A stretch of 64,000 bases of DNA from Streptomyces cyanogenus (GTDB lineage: Bacteria > Actinomycetota > Actinomycetes > Streptomycetales > Streptomycetaceae): positions 8,098,001 to 8,162,000 of the forward strand of contig NZ_CP071839.1 in assembly GCF_017526105.1 (NCBI RefSeq). Direction: 5' to 3'. The position numbers were made by a program, and so were the translations under genes. Within the stretch, counting starts at the first letter, position 1. Each line of letters begins with the position of its first letter. Below are positions 51,601-60,954 of the stretch, one piece after another. The notes beneath the pieces were generated by a model, which saw only the letters and a list, made by a program, of their open reading frames with translations, made no database searches and was not told where the DNA came from.

Positions 51601-52566
51601 TCAGTGCGGGAACGCCCGGGGCGGTCGCTGCCGGGGCAGCTCCTCCCGGAACCCGTTGACGGCCGTGCTGACCTGACGGATCAGCACCGTGTCCTCCAGC
51701 CGGTCCAGGTACAGGTTGGCGCGCGCCAGCGCGGGCAGGTCCACGCAGAAGTACAGGGCCATCAGCGGGTTGACGAACAGTTCGCTGCCCCGGGTACGTT
51801 CGGTGAACCGCACGTCGCCGAAGGCGCCCCGCACCGCCGCGGCGACGGACCCGTGCACGATGCTGGGACGGCTCTCGTGGCAGCGCTGGGCATGGTCCAC
51901 GGCATCGAGGTAGGCGACGCCCTCCGGGCTCTCGCGCGGAATCGAGAACGCGCCCAGGTAGCCGCCCGCGCGGTCCAGAGCGGCCAGGTTCTCCAGGACC
52001 AGGGAGTGGTTGACGCCGTGATGGGCGTCCACCCCGAAGCCCAGGCAGGCCACCAGCCGGTGCGGCACCTCCGTGAGCCCGGCGACCGCGGCCAGGCTCG
52101 CCATGTCCTCCTCGGGAGTACCGAGCCCGTGCTCGTCCCCGCGCATCAGGATGTCCGTGCCGCCGTCCACCAGCACGATCGCGTCCACCCCGCCGAGGTG
52201 CGCCACAAGCGCCCGGTAGGCGGCGCGCAGCGGCCCGACACCCGTGAGGGGAAAGGCGTACACGGTGTCGGGCAGGCCCTGGGATCGCAGCCACCGGGCG
52301 AGCGAGCGCTCGGGGAAGTAGTCGCCGCGCAGCGGGGTGTCCGGACGGATGGCGGCGACGTCCGCCTCGACCCAGGTGTCCAGGTCCAGGCCGTACAGGT
52401 CGGAGAAGGACAGGTTGGCCAGGTGCACCTCCTTGCCGGCCGCCCGCAGGGCGAGGGCGAGGGGCAGCCCGGCGTAGACGTCGAAGCCGCCGCCGGCACC
52501 GGCGACCAGCACGCTACGGGCCTCGCTCAGGCGGGCGAAGAACGGGGGTTCGGACAGCGAGAACAC
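51601..52566 (-). CDS. DUF1152-family protein
   Basis: The 321-residue protein starts at GTG 52566; TAGGGT lies 6 nt upstream, suggesting a leaderless mRNA. It begins ARSVLVAGAGGGFDVYAGLP, the glycine-rich dinucleotide-like motif of DUF1152. Further conserved features are DAIVLVDGGTDILMRGDEHG, then LVACLGFGVDAHHGVNHSLV. Family function is unknown; the fold appears Rossmann-like. It is divergent from the 1,530-residue gene, sharing a 155-nt promoter region. Confidence 0.88.
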   Translation of the reverse strand: MFSLSEPPFFARLSEARSVLVAGAGGGFDVYAGLPLALALRAAGKEVHLANLSFSDLYGLDLDTWVEADVAAIRPDTPLRGDYFPERSLARWLRSQGLPDTVYAFPLTGVGPLRAAYRALVAHLGGVDAIVLVDGGTDILMRGDEHGLGTPEEDMASLAAVAGLTEVPHRLVACLGFGVDAHHGVNHSLVLENLAALDRAGGYLGAFSIPRESPEGVAYLDAVDHAQRCHESRPSIVHGSVAAAVRGAFGDVRFTERTRGSELFVNPLMALYFCVDLPALARANLYLDRLEDTVLIRQVSTAVNGFREELPRQRPPRAFPH

Positions 52567-52721
52567 CGCAGGACCCTAACAGGGCCGTCCCCGGGGCCGC
52601 TTGAGGGTTTTCGCGGTACGGTCCCGGAGTCCACCCTGATCGTCCACAGGGCCCGGACAGCCGGATGCGCGGTTGTCCACAGGCCCGCACGGCTGTCGGA
52701 TCCGCGTGCCAGGATCGCCGC

Positions 52722-55700
52722 ATGTTCACTCACGACCTGCTGCCCGCCGAACCCCACCGGTCCACGACGTACGCGCTCTGGGTCGCCTCCCACGACCCGG
52801 GCGCCGAGTGTGCCGCCGCCGCTCTGCTCGGCGAGGTGTCGGCGGCCGTGTCGTCCGCGTATCCCAGGATGGGGCGCTGCCTGGAGCGGCTGCGGCGCCC
52901 GGCGAGCCGGCTGCCGCCCGCCCATCTGCCCTGGTTCTGGGACACGGTGGCGCACCGCCTGCTGGGGTATCCCGGCGGAGCCGCCGCCAAGGCCTACACC
53001 CTGGCCCGCAAGGCGGAGCAGGAACACGCGCTGCCCGTCGACCCGGGCTGGCGGCGGGCCGACGCGCGACTGCTCGCGGCGCACGGGGCCCTGCCGGTCA
53101 AGGAGCTCAGCGAGCATCAGCGCTGGCTGGCCGGGCAGCTGCCGCCCGCCGAGGCGCACGAGGAGTACGTGCACGTGCTGACCGCCTGGGCGGCCTCGCC
53201 CGGGGATCTCCCCGCCGACCTCGCCCGCCGGATCGCGGCGTCCGCGCGGGCCGCCGGCCTCGGCACCGACGAGGACGCCCGCGTACTGGGACACGTCCTC
53301 GGCGCCGCCCGCGGCAAAGCGGTCCCGGACGCCCTGCTGGAGGCGGCCGCCGGGCCGCTCGGCGAGCATCCGCAGGGCCCCGAGGTCCAGGCCGCGTTGC
53401 TCGACCTGTTCCCGGACTCCCGCAAGGACGCGGCCGCCTGGCTGCGGCTGCTGCTGCGCGGCGGCATCGTGGACGCGGCGGCGGCCGGGCACCTCCGGCC
53501 GGAGGGCGGCCTGGCCGGCTGGCTCGGCCGGTACACGCGCACGTACCGGCACCAGAGGGTGGCGTACGGAGGCGTGGCGAACCAGCCCGTGCCCGCCGAA
53601 CTCTTCGAGATCGTCACCCGGTTCGCCCCCCGGCTGCTTGCGGCGGGCACGCCCGTGGCGATCCACGAGGACACGTACGGCTGGCCGGCCCTGGACGCCG
53701 ACCTCCTGGACGCCTGTCTCGCCGAGGGCATCGAGGTGGCCGACCCGGGCGACGCCGTACGGCTGACGTTCTGGGAGGAGCGGTCCCGCCGCGACCTGAA
53801 GGCCCTGGCCGCCCACCCGGTGTTCGGCCGCCGCCTCGAAGGCACCGTGCACGAGGGCCTGCGCGGCGCCGGGACGGCGATCACCCGGCTTCCGGAGAAC
53901 GCCGGCATCGCCGCCGAGGTGCACACCCGCATCGAGGGCCTGCTCGGCGAGCTGCGCGGCGGGGGGCTCGCCGCGGCCGACGAGGCGGTCGCCGAACTGG
54001 CCGGCCTTCTCGACCGGCCCACCGCCGTCGCCCTGGACGGCATCGAGGAGGCGCTGGCCACGCTGGACCTCACCGGCCCGCTGGCCCGGGCCCTGCGCGC
54101 CGGGCTGCCCGAGGAACTGGGCTGGCCCGCCCTGGACGCGGCCCTCGCCGGCTTCGACCCCGCCGACTCCCTCCAGGTCACCTGCACCTGGCCCGTCCTC
54201 ACCGTCTTCGGTGGCGACCGCGCCGTGGCCGTCGACCCCGCGGGCACTCGCGCGACCTGCGCCTTCCGGGTGCCGGACGAGGCGACCTCGCACGCCGTCC
54301 ACTACGTCGGCGGCCAGTTCCTCGTCAGCTGGCGCACCGGCGACCGTTACTCCGGTGCCGACCGGGCGTACTGGACCGACCGGCCGCAGGAGGTGTTCAC
54401 CCCGGAGGAACAGTTCGGCCTGCGGCCCTACGGCGGACTGATCCAGGGCGGCTTCGGGTACCAGTTCGAGACCCCGGACCGTGGCGGCCGGTTCGACGGG
54501 GAGCGGGTGTTGCGGCCCGGCGGGCGCGAGGGCATCGGCGGCCACGACTTCCAGATGAGCGACGGCCGGCGCTTCTACGGCGCCCAGGTGTTCCACACCC
54601 GCGGCAACTGGACGCCGTACGACCCCGCGACCGGCGCCCCGGAGTCCGGCCGCACGCTGCCGGACTTCCACCGCGACCGGGAACTCCCGTCCGGCATGGA
54701 GGAGTTCGAGGGAGGCCAGTACCTCGCGATGCTCCCCGAGGACGCGCCGGCCTCCCCGTTCGGCCAGGACGGACGGCTCGTCGGCTGCCGGGTCCTCAAC
54801 CGCACGCCCCACCAGGGCCCCTCGCCCACCGAGTTCCAGCTGGAGTCGGTCGACGGCCGCACCGCCCGCTACCGCAGCCGCCGCTTCGGCCGCCACCCCT
54901 GGGGCGTCCTGGCCCTCCCCGAGGGGGGCGAGGACGCCGTCACCGTCGGCGAGGGGACCGTCCGCTGCCATGCCGCCGCTGACAACTCGCTGCTCTGGCA
55001 GGTCCACGGCCTCGTCCCGCCCTCCGACCGCGACCGCGACCGTCCGCCCACCCTCGGCGAACAGGCCGGCCCGGTGCCACCGCCCGCGTTCTGGCACTTC
55101 CTCACCCCACGCGACGAACGCTCCTCCAAGGCGCTGCGCACCGTCTGCGACGCCACCGTGCGCGCCCTGCTGTACGCCGCCCGCGACACCCGGGACGAGG
55201 GCGAGCTGCGCGCCCGGGTCACCGGCCTGCTGCCCGAGGTCGGCGACCCCCGGGTGCGGGACGGAGTGGTGCGCGCGGCCCGGCTCGCGGCCGACGTGCT
55301 GCGTCGCCGTGCGGAGGTGTCCCGGCGCGTCGGCATCATGCGCTCCGGCCCGGTGGTGACCCTCCCCGCCGACATCCCCGACACCGCCCTCGTCTCCGCC
55401 CTGGCCGGCCTCCTGCCCGATCTGCACGCCTACGAGACCCACGCGCCCGGGCGGCACGCCGGCACCCTCACCGCCCTCGCCGCCGACGGCCGTTTCCTGC
55501 GCGGCGAGATCGACGACGAGACCCGCGGCCTGGCCCCGCCCGCACGCCCCGTGGAATGGCAGGTGCTGCTCGGCGGCATCGACGCCGTCGCCTGGCGGGC
55601 CGCCGTCGAGACCACGCCCGAGGCCGAACGCACCGCCCTGAACGCCCTGTTGCGGACCTGGAGCCGGCAGCCCTTCGCCGAACCGGGCGGCACCTGGCGC

Positions 55701-57314
55701 ACCGGCCGGGCACCGCAGGAGGAGCTGACCGCCGCCCCGGAGACGGCGGCGGGGCCCGCACGCGGCGGACTGCGCCGCTTCCTCCAGCCGGCCACGGCAC
55801 CCGCCCCCGCCCGCACCGAGGAGGAGCGGACCGTCAGGGTCTCCCGGGACGACGGCGCACGCCTCACCCGCCTGCCGGCGCTGGCCGAACAGAACGGGCC
55901 GGTCCCGCTGACCCCGGAGGCCGTGGCCGTCTTCTCCTGGCGCACCGGCGTACGACGCCCCGTCGCCACCCTGGCCCTCGCCGGCCTCCCGCGCCGCGCC
56001 GGGCACGAGGACCACGCCCGGATGCTGCGCTCCAGGCCGTACAAGGCGAACAAGGCCGCGGCCACGGAGTACGACGGCTTCTGGCACCGGCTGGGACCCG
56101 ACGGCCGGCGTGCGCTGCTCGCCGCCGGGCTGCCCGAGGACCCGGCCGACCTGTGGACAGCGGACGGACCCGTCCGGGCCGCGGAACGCATGGCGGCTGT
56201 CTGGGCCGAGCGGCTCGGCGCGCGGCCCTACGCCGACGAGGAGCTGGCGGACGCCCTGGAGGCGGACCTGGGCCTGTCCGCCGAGTGGGCCCGCGCCCTG
56301 CCCGCCGCCCGCCCGCCGGCCGAACCCGGCGGACACCTCCTGGTCGGCAGCCGCACCGGCCGGCTCCTGCTGCACCAGGCCGAGCCGGACGGCACGGCCG
56401 GCGCGTGGATACGCCGGGACCGGGCTCCGCACACCGAGGCGCTGTCCGTGATCGCCTGGGCCCTGACCGAACGGCCGGCCGGCGACCCCGCCACCGAGGG
56501 CGCGCCGGGACTGTACGAGCGCCTGCGGGCGTGGTTCGCCGCGCCGGACACGCTGGTCGAGCTGCTGACGTACCCCGCGCTGGCCCGGGCCGCCGCCGGC
56601 GATGCGGCCTTCCGGCCCTACGCGGGCACCGTGATCCCGTGCCCGGAGCCGCTCCTGGACACGGTTCCGGAAGCTCCCACGGCGCTGGAGGACGGCACGT
56701 TCGTCGTCGTGGTCCCCGGCGGGCAGGTCTTCCTGCGGGCGGCCGCTCTCTCCGAACCGGAGCGGCTGGCCCGGGCCCTGGAGCTGTGCGACCGGCTGGA
56801 CCTGCCCGGGCTCCGCAAGGAGGTCACGGGGATACGGGCGCTGCTCGACGGACTGGCCGGGATGGTGGCCCGTGCTGCCGCGACGCCGGTGCCCGCGGGC
56901 GGTTACGAGGCCAACCCCGCGCTGAGCGTCCCGGGCCTGGTCGCGGAGGTCGCGCAGCGGCTCGGTGTCGGTGCGGACGCCGCCGCGCTCCACCTCCAGC
57001 TGCATGCCCTGGCCCGGCCCACCGATCGCAACGTCCGCCGCTGGAACGGCTGGACGGCCGCCCGGCACAAGGCGGCGCAGGCGGAGCTGGTGGCGGCCGG
57101 AACGGTGCAGACCGGCCGGCGGGCACGGGCCGGGCGCACGGCCTTCGCCCACGACACCTGGGAGACCCTCGACGCGCCCCATCTGCCCGTCGAGAGCGGC
57201 AAGCTGGGCACGCACGGCGCGGTCCGGGCGGGCAAGGCCGTGTACGGCCCCTTCACCCGGCTGCTGTCACCGGTGCCGCTGCACGAGCTGTTCGCCCGGG
57301 TGGCGCAGGCCTGA
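52722..57314 (+). CDS. Giant hypothetical protein (1,530 residues)
   Basis: The ATG at 52722 is preceded by CAGGAT 6 nt upstream and no Shine-Dalgarno, so a leaderless mRNA is likely. Residues 1-470 are predominantly helical with repeat-like Leu/Ala patterns. About 480-770 are beta-rich and aromatic (LQVTCTWPVLTVFGGDRAVA, then HYVGGQFLVSWRTGDRYSG), suggesting a propeller-like or jelly-roll module. About 800-1530 return to helix, with ARMLRSRPYKANKAAATEY, then RNVRRWNGWTAARHKAAQAE near the C terminus. No signal peptide, membrane helix, Walker motif or known catalytic signature was found. I do not recognise the family. It may be a scaffold or polymer-binding protein; coding bias is normal, so it is a real gene. 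Confidence 0.85.
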   Translation: MFTHDLLPAEPHRSTTYALWVASHDPGAECAAAALLGEVSAAVSSAYPRMGRCLERLRRPASRLPPAHLPWFWDTVAHRLLGYPGGAAAKAYTLARKAEQEHALPVDPGWRRADARLLAAHGALPVKELSEHQRWLAGQLPPAEAHEEYVHVLTAWAASPGDLPADLARRIAASARAAGLGTDEDARVLGHVLGAARGKAVPDALLEAAAGPLGEHPQGPEVQAALLDLFPDSRKDAAAWLRLLLRGGIVDAAAAGHLRPEGGLAGWLGRYTRTYRHQRVAYGGVANQPVPAELFEIVTRFAPRLLAAGTPVAIHEDTYGWPALDADLLDACLAEGIEVADPGDAVRLTFWEERSRRDLKALAAHPVFGRRLEGTVHEGLRGAGTAITRLPENAGIAAEVHTRIEGLLGELRGGGLAAADEAVAELAGLLDRPTAVALDGIEEALATLDLTGPLARALRAGLPEELGWPALDAALAGFDPADSLQVTCTWPVLTVFGGDRAVAVDPAGTRATCAFRVPDEATSHAVHYVGGQFLVSWRTGDRYSGADRAYWTDRPQEVFTPEEQFGLRPYGGLIQGGFGYQFETPDRGGRFDGERVLRPGGREGIGGHDFQMSDGRRFYGAQVFHTRGNWTPYDPATGAPESGRTLPDFHRDRELPSGMEEFEGGQYLAMLPEDAPASPFGQDGRLVGCRVLNRTPHQGPSPTEFQLESVDGRTARYRSRRFGRHPWGVLALPEGGEDAVTVGEGTVRCHAAADNSLLWQVHGLVPPSDRDRDRPPTLGEQAGPVPPPAFWHFLTPRDERSSKALRTVCDATVRALLYAARDTRDEGELRARVTGLLPEVGDPRVRDGVVRAARLAADVLRRRAEVSRRVGIMRSGPVVTLPADIPDTALVSALAGLLPDLHAYETHAPGRHAGTLTALAADGRFLRGEIDDETRGLAPPARPVEWQVLLGGIDAVAWRAAVETTPEAERTALNALLRTWSRQPFAEPGGTWRTGRAPQEELTAAPETAAGPARGGLRRFLQPATAPAPARTEEERTVRVSRDDGARLTRLPALAEQNGPVPLTPEAVAVFSWRTGVRRPVATLALAGLPRRAGHEDHARMLRSRPYKANKAAATEYDGFWHRLGPDGRRALLAAGLPEDPADLWTADGPVRAAERMAAVWAERLGARPYADEELADALEADLGLSAEWARALPAARPPAEPGGHLLVGSRTGRLLLHQAEPDGTAGAWIRRDRAPHTEALSVIAWALTERPAGDPATEGAPGLYERLRAWFAAPDTLVELLTYPALARAAAGDAAFRPYAGTVIPCPEPLLDTVPEAPTALEDGTFVVVVPGGQVFLRAAALSEPERLARALELCDRLDLPGLRKEVTGIRALLDGLAGMVARAAATPVPAGGYEANPALSVPGLVAEVAQRLGVGADAAALHLQLHALARPTDRNVRRWNGWTAARHKAAQAELVAAGTVQTGRRARAGRTAFAHDTWETLDAPHLPVESGKLGTHGAVRAGKAVYGPFTRLLSPVPLHELFARVAQA

Positions 57315-57322
57315 ACGACGGT

Positions 57323-57350
57323 GGGGGCCGACGCACCGGCGCCGGCCCCC
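57323..57350. terminator. Hairpin between convergent giant and fprA-type genes
   Basis: GGGGGCCG (57323-57330) pairs with CGGCCCCC (57343-57350), an 8-bp stem in the 57-nt gap between convergent stop codons. It is a likely bidirectional terminator despite lacking a U-tract. Confidence 0.55.
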
Positions 57351-57371
57351 GGGGCCCCGAGTGGGAGGGAG

Positions 57372-58736
57372 TTACGCCCCGCTCTCCCGCATCATGTCCT
57401 CACGCTCGACGATCTTCACGCGCTCGCGGCCCTGCGGCTCGCCCAGCGCGCGCTCGGCGGCGTCCAGCTTGTACCAGCCCTCCCAGGTGGTGAAGCGGAC
57501 GTTCCGTTCCGCGAGGAAGGCGTCCACGGCCTCCGGCTCGGGCGCCGAAGGGGTGTGCAGCCGGCCGTTGGCGTGGTCGTCCAGCAGGTTGGCCACGGTC
57601 TCGTTGGCGTCGCCCTTGGTGTGCCCGATCAGGCCGATGGGGCCGCGCCGGATCCAGCCGGTGACATAGGTGGACTGCAGGTGGGCGCCGCCCTCCTCGA
57701 TCACCCGGCCGCCCTCGTCCGGGACGGTGCCGGAGTCGAGGTCCCAGGGCAGCTTGGGCAGCTTCTCGGAGAGGTAGCCGACCGCGCGGTAGACGGCGGT
57801 GACGTCCCAGTCCTTGAACTCGCCGGTGCCCTTGACGTTGCCGGTGCCGTCCAGGGCGGTGCGCTCGGTGCGCAGCCCGACGACCTTGCCGTCCTCGCCG
57901 AGGATCTCGGCCGGCGACTCGAAGAAGTGCAGGAACAGCTTGTGCGGGCGGTTGCCGGCGTCCCGGATCGCCCAGTTCTCCAGGGTCTTGGCGACCATGT
58001 CGGCCTGCTTGTTGCCGCGCCGGGTCTCGATCGAGCCCTCGTCGTAGTCGATGTCCTCGGGGTCGACGATGACCTCGATGTTGGGGGAGTGGTCCAGCTC
58101 GCGCAGCTCCATCGGGCTGAACTTCGCCTGGGCCGGGCCCCGGCGGCCGAAGACGTGGATCTCCACGGCCTTGTTCGCCTTCAGACCGTCGTAGACGTTC
58201 GGCGGGATCTCGGTCGGCAGCAGCTCGTCGGCGGTCTTGGCGAGGATGCGGGCGACGTCCAGGGCAACGTTGCCGACGCCCAGCACGGCGACCTTCTCGG
58301 CCTCCAGGGGCCAGGTGCGCGGCACGTCGGGGTGGCCGTCGTACCAGGAGACGAAGTCGGCGGCGCCGTAGGAACCGTCCAGGTCGATGCCGGGTATGGA
58401 CAGCTCGCGGTCGGCCGTCGCGCCGGTGGAGAAGATCACGGCGTCGTAGAAGGCGCGCAGGTCGTCCAGGTTGATGTCGGTCGGGTAGTCGACGTTGCCG
58501 AACAGACGGATCTGCGGCTTGTCGAGCACCTGGTGCAGGGCGGTGATGATGCCCTTGATGCGCGGGTGGTCGGGCGCGACGCCGTACCGGATCAGGCCGA
58601 ACGGGGCGGGCATTCGCTCGAAGAGGTCGATGGACACACCGGGATCGGCGGCCACCTCGGACTTGAGCAGGGCGTCGGCGGCGTAGATCCCGGCGGGGCC
58701 GGCTCCGACGATGGCTACCCGCAGGGGGCGCGACAT
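57372..58736 (-). CDS. fprA: FprA-type ferredoxin/adrenodoxin-NADP reductase
   Basis: The 454-residue protein starts at ATG 58736 behind AAGGGAA. FAD-binding motif LRVAIVGAGPAGIYAADALL lies at residues about 4-23, and PAPFGLIRYGVAPDHPRIKG follows. The NADP-binding motif VAVLGVGNVALDVARILAKT is in the middle, and FGRRGPAQAKFSPMELREL marks the conserved region of adrenodoxin-reductase-like enzymes. The C terminus has TGWIRRGPIGLIGHTKGDAN. Reaction: electron transfer between NADPH and ferredoxin-type proteins. An iron-box-like sequence upstream suggests control by iron through DmdR/IdeR. No ferredoxin gene is adjacent. Confidence 0.93.
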   Translation of the reverse strand: MSRPLRVAIVGAGPAGIYAADALLKSEVAADPGVSIDLFERMPAPFGLIRYGVAPDHPRIKGIITALHQVLDKPQIRLFGNVDYPTDINLDDLRAFYDAVIFSTGATADRELSIPGIDLDGSYGAADFVSWYDGHPDVPRTWPLEAEKVAVLGVGNVALDVARILAKTADELLPTEIPPNVYDGLKANKAVEIHVFGRRGPAQAKFSPMELRELDHSPNIEVIVDPEDIDYDEGSIETRRGNKQADMVAKTLENWAIRDAGNRPHKLFLHFFESPAEILGEDGKVVGLRTERTALDGTGNVKGTGEFKDWDVTAVYRAVGYLSEKLPKLPWDLDSGTVPDEGGRVIEEGGAHLQSTYVTGWIRRGPIGLIGHTKGDANETVANLLDDHANGRLHTPSAPEPEAVDAFLAERNVRFTTWEGWYKLDAAERALGEPQGRERVKIVEREDMMRESGA

Positions 58737-58781
58737 GATCAGGTTCCCTTCGAGGCGAATGGGTGACGTGATCACGAAGCC

Positions 58782-58800
58782 TAAACTAAGGCTGCCCTAA
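58782..58800 (-). promoter_or_regulatory. DmdR/IdeR iron-box-like sequence
   Basis: The plus strand here reads TAAACTAAGGCTGCCCTAA, matching 13 of 19 positions of the actinobacterial iron-box consensus TTAGGTTAGGCTAACCTAA as I remember it. It lies about 45-65 nt upstream of the FprA start. Iron repression is inferred. Confidence 0.5.
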
Positions 58801-58828
58801 GTAGCTAGACGGTTCCGGTCTATGACCT

Positions 58829-58845
58829 CATAAGGTGATCTTATG
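58829..58845. promoter_or_regulatory. Palindrome between fprA and the SDR remnant
   Basis: CATAAG-N5-CTTATG is a perfect 6-bp inverted repeat; a further CCTTATG follows at 58861-58867. It sits where the promoter of the lost SDR gene would be, and close to the fprA iron box. The factor is unknown. Confidence 0.5.
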
Positions 58846-58929
58846 CCTCGCCCAGTGGAGCCTTATGGGCGGGTGATGTGGGCGGATGTTTCGGACCCGG
58901 CGGCGGTAGGGGGTTCCGACGTCCGAGCG

Positions 58930-59313
58930 CGCCGCGTGGGCGGCGGCGGCCGCGCAGGACGTCGCCGACGCCCACATCGCGGCGGCGGCCGGGAACCCCG
59001 AGGCGAAGGGGCGTTACATCGTGGCGGCTCAAGCCATGACGTCGTTCCTGGAGATGTCCCGCAGCCTCCGCATCCTCCGCCCCGCCGCCCCCGCGATCTG
59101 CGGCTGCCGCGCACCGGACTCCCGCACTGGCCGGTACGCGTCCTGGGCCCCGCCTTCGGCCTCACCCAGGACTACATCCGCAAGCACCTCGGCATCCGGT
59201 TCCGCGTCGGCAACAGCCGCAGCGTCCGCGAACTGGGCCTCCCCCACCGCCCGGTGGGGGAGACCCTCCTCGACCACTACGAGAGCCGGCGGGCCCGGCG
59301 ACGCCGGGGCTGA
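58930..59313 (+). pseudogene. Decayed NAD-dependent epimerase/dihydroflavonol-reductase-like gene
   Basis: The first part reads DVADAHIAAAAGNPEAKGRY, then IVAAQAMTSFLEMSRSL, the C-terminal motif set of SDR-type dihydroflavonol 4-reductase-like proteins. About 59080-59100 the frame changes, and the continuation LPHWPVRVLGPAFGLTQDYI, then RKHLGIRFRVGNSRSVRELG, runs to a stop at 59313 in another frame. The Rossmann N-terminal half (GxxGxxG and YxxxK) is missing. It is therefore a 5'-truncated, frameshifted remnant. The palindrome at 58829-58845 may be its former operator. Confidence 0.7.
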
Positions 59314-59319
59314 CAGCGG

Positions 59320-60954
59320 TCAGGCCGGCCGGACGATCCGGTGGATGGCCGCCTCGCCGGCCCCGTAGATCGACTCCTCGCGGATGGACGACCCCGGTCC
59401 CGGGGCATGGACCATCATGCCGTCGCCGACATGCAGGCCCACGTGCCGGTCGTCGTCGAAGAAGAGGACGAGGTCACCCGGCTCGATACCGGCGAGCGTC
59501 ACCGGGGTGCCGGCCAGCGCCTGCTCGTGCGCCGCGCGCGGCAGCGTGACACCGGCCGCCCGCCACGCTGCCTGGGTGAGGCTGGAGCAGTCGTACGAAC
59601 CCGGTCCCATCGCACCCCAGACGCACGGCTTCCCGATCTGCGCCCGGGCGAACGCGATGGCCTTCGCGGCACGGAGGGAACGCGGCGACTCGGGGGCGGG
59701 TGTGGGCAGGGGGAGGGGGAGGGGGAGGGGGAGGGAGCCGGTGTCAGGAGCCGGAGCCGGAGCAGGAGCGGTGGCGGTGGTGGGGATGGCGAAGGAGCCG
59801 GTGCTGGTGAGTGCGGTGAGGGAACCGGTGTCGGTTGGCGAGGTGAGGGAACCGGTGTCGGTCAAGGGCGCGGTGACGGCGGCAGCCTGAGTACCCGCGG
59901 CCGGCGTCGCCGTGGCCGGCAGCCCGGGTGCCGCCCACTGCGGCTGCTCCCACTGTCCCGTCGCCTCGGCCATGGCGGATTGCTGCACCTCTTGGGCCCC
60001 GGCAGCCGAGGCGGTCTGAAGGGCCGTGCCGGGCTGGCTGGTCCAACCGGAACGCAGGGAAAGCAGATCGCGCGCTCGGCCGAGCTTCCACCGGGCGCCG
60101 GACTTGGCGGCGGTGGGGGAGGGGCGCCCGGGCACGGCGGTGCCGGGCAGCATCCTGGGCAGCTGAACCGGGGTTCCCGTCGGCAGCTGGGCCGGAGCTC
60201 CCATCGGCACTTGAGCCGGGGTTCCAGCGGGCACTTGCGCCAGAGTCTCCATCGGCATCTGAACCGGTGCTGTCTGCGGTGCCTGCACCGTGGACCCCGG
60301 TGCGGCGGCCCCCGCGGTGGCCGGCAGGACGGCAGGGCTCGCGGCTCCGGGCGCACCCCAACCGCCCGGCTCGGCCGTGACGGTCGTAGCCGTACCGGGC
60401 AACTCCACCGCGTGCCCGGGTAGTTCAAGGTCAGAGCCACCGGGAAGTGTCATCTCCCCGCTCTCCAGGGCCGGTACGGGCCGGCTCGCCAGCTCCGACG
60501 GCGAGCCGGCCGTCAGCTCGGCCACCGCGCGGGCGCCCCGATCGAGGGGCTCGGGCTGCTGGGCGGACGGCAGCGCCTGCCGCTCACCGCCCGGAAGGGC
60601 GAGAGCCTCTCCGCCGGCGGTGAGTGCTCGGGCCTCCCGCTCGCCCCCGGGCAGACCGCCCACGCGGTCCCGCGGACGCCCGGGCGTCAGGGAGACGTCG
60701 GGGAGCCGGTCGGCGGGCAGTGCGGCCGGAACGGTCGGGCCGAGCTTGGCGCGTGCCGTGTCGAACCACTGCCGGGCGATCTCGTCGAGTCCCGGATCCG
60801 GACGCCGGCCGGCCCGCTTGGACAGCGGGACGCCACGGGACCGTGTGCGCGCGGCCATGGCCCTGGTCGCGTTGAAGTTCCCGGTGTCGTTCTCGGCCTG
60901 GTCGTAGAGGGATGCGATCCGCTGCCGAACCTCGTCGCGGCTCTCCGGCGCCAT
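59320..60954 (-). CDS. NlpC/P60 (C40) peptidase with long repetitive linker
   Basis: The 544-residue protein starts at ATG 60954 with AAGGAG about 10 nt upstream. The N terminus (RDEVRQRIASLYDQAENDTG) is helical, with no evident signal peptide or transmembrane helix. Residues about 90-420 form a Pro/Thr/Ala/Gly-rich linker with imperfect repeats (AQVPAGTPAQVPMGAPAQLP; TDTGSLTSPTDTGSLTALTS). The NlpC/P60 domain (about 425-544) has Cys456 in MGPGSYDCSSLTQAAWRAAG and His504 in DDDRHVGLHVGDGMMVHAPG. Family role: cleavage of peptidoglycan stem peptides. The lack of an export signal is odd; a start farther upstream was not found. Confidence 0.87.
   Translation of the reverse strand: MAPESRDEVRQRIASLYDQAENDTGNFNATRAMAARTRSRGVPLSKRAGRRPDPGLDEIARQWFDTARAKLGPTVPAALPADRLPDVSLTPGRPRDRVGGLPGGEREARALTAGGEALALPGGERQALPSAQQPEPLDRGARAVAELTAGSPSELASRPVPALESGEMTLPGGSDLELPGHAVELPGTATTVTAEPGGWGAPGAASPAVLPATAGAAAPGSTVQAPQTAPVQMPMETLAQVPAGTPAQVPMGAPAQLPTGTPVQLPRMLPGTAVPGRPSPTAAKSGARWKLGRARDLLSLRSGWTSQPGTALQTASAAGAQEVQQSAMAEATGQWEQPQWAAPGLPATATPAAGTQAAAVTAPLTDTGSLTSPTDTGSLTALTSTGSFAIPTTATAPAPAPAPDTGSLPLPLPLPLPTPAPESPRSLRAAKAIAFARAQIGKPCVWGAMGPGSYDCSSLTQAAWRAAGVTLPRAAHEQALAGTPVTLAGIEPGDLVLFFDDDRHVGLHVGDGMMVHAPGPGSSIREESIYGAGEAAIHRIVRPA

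Noticed and set aside
52527..57215. 1,562-codon minus-strand frame opposite the giant gene
   Set aside because: Its composition (Gly/Arg/Gln-rich) is that of a reverse frame. The plus-strand frame has normal residue use, a -10-like hexamer at its start and a complementary terminator after its end.
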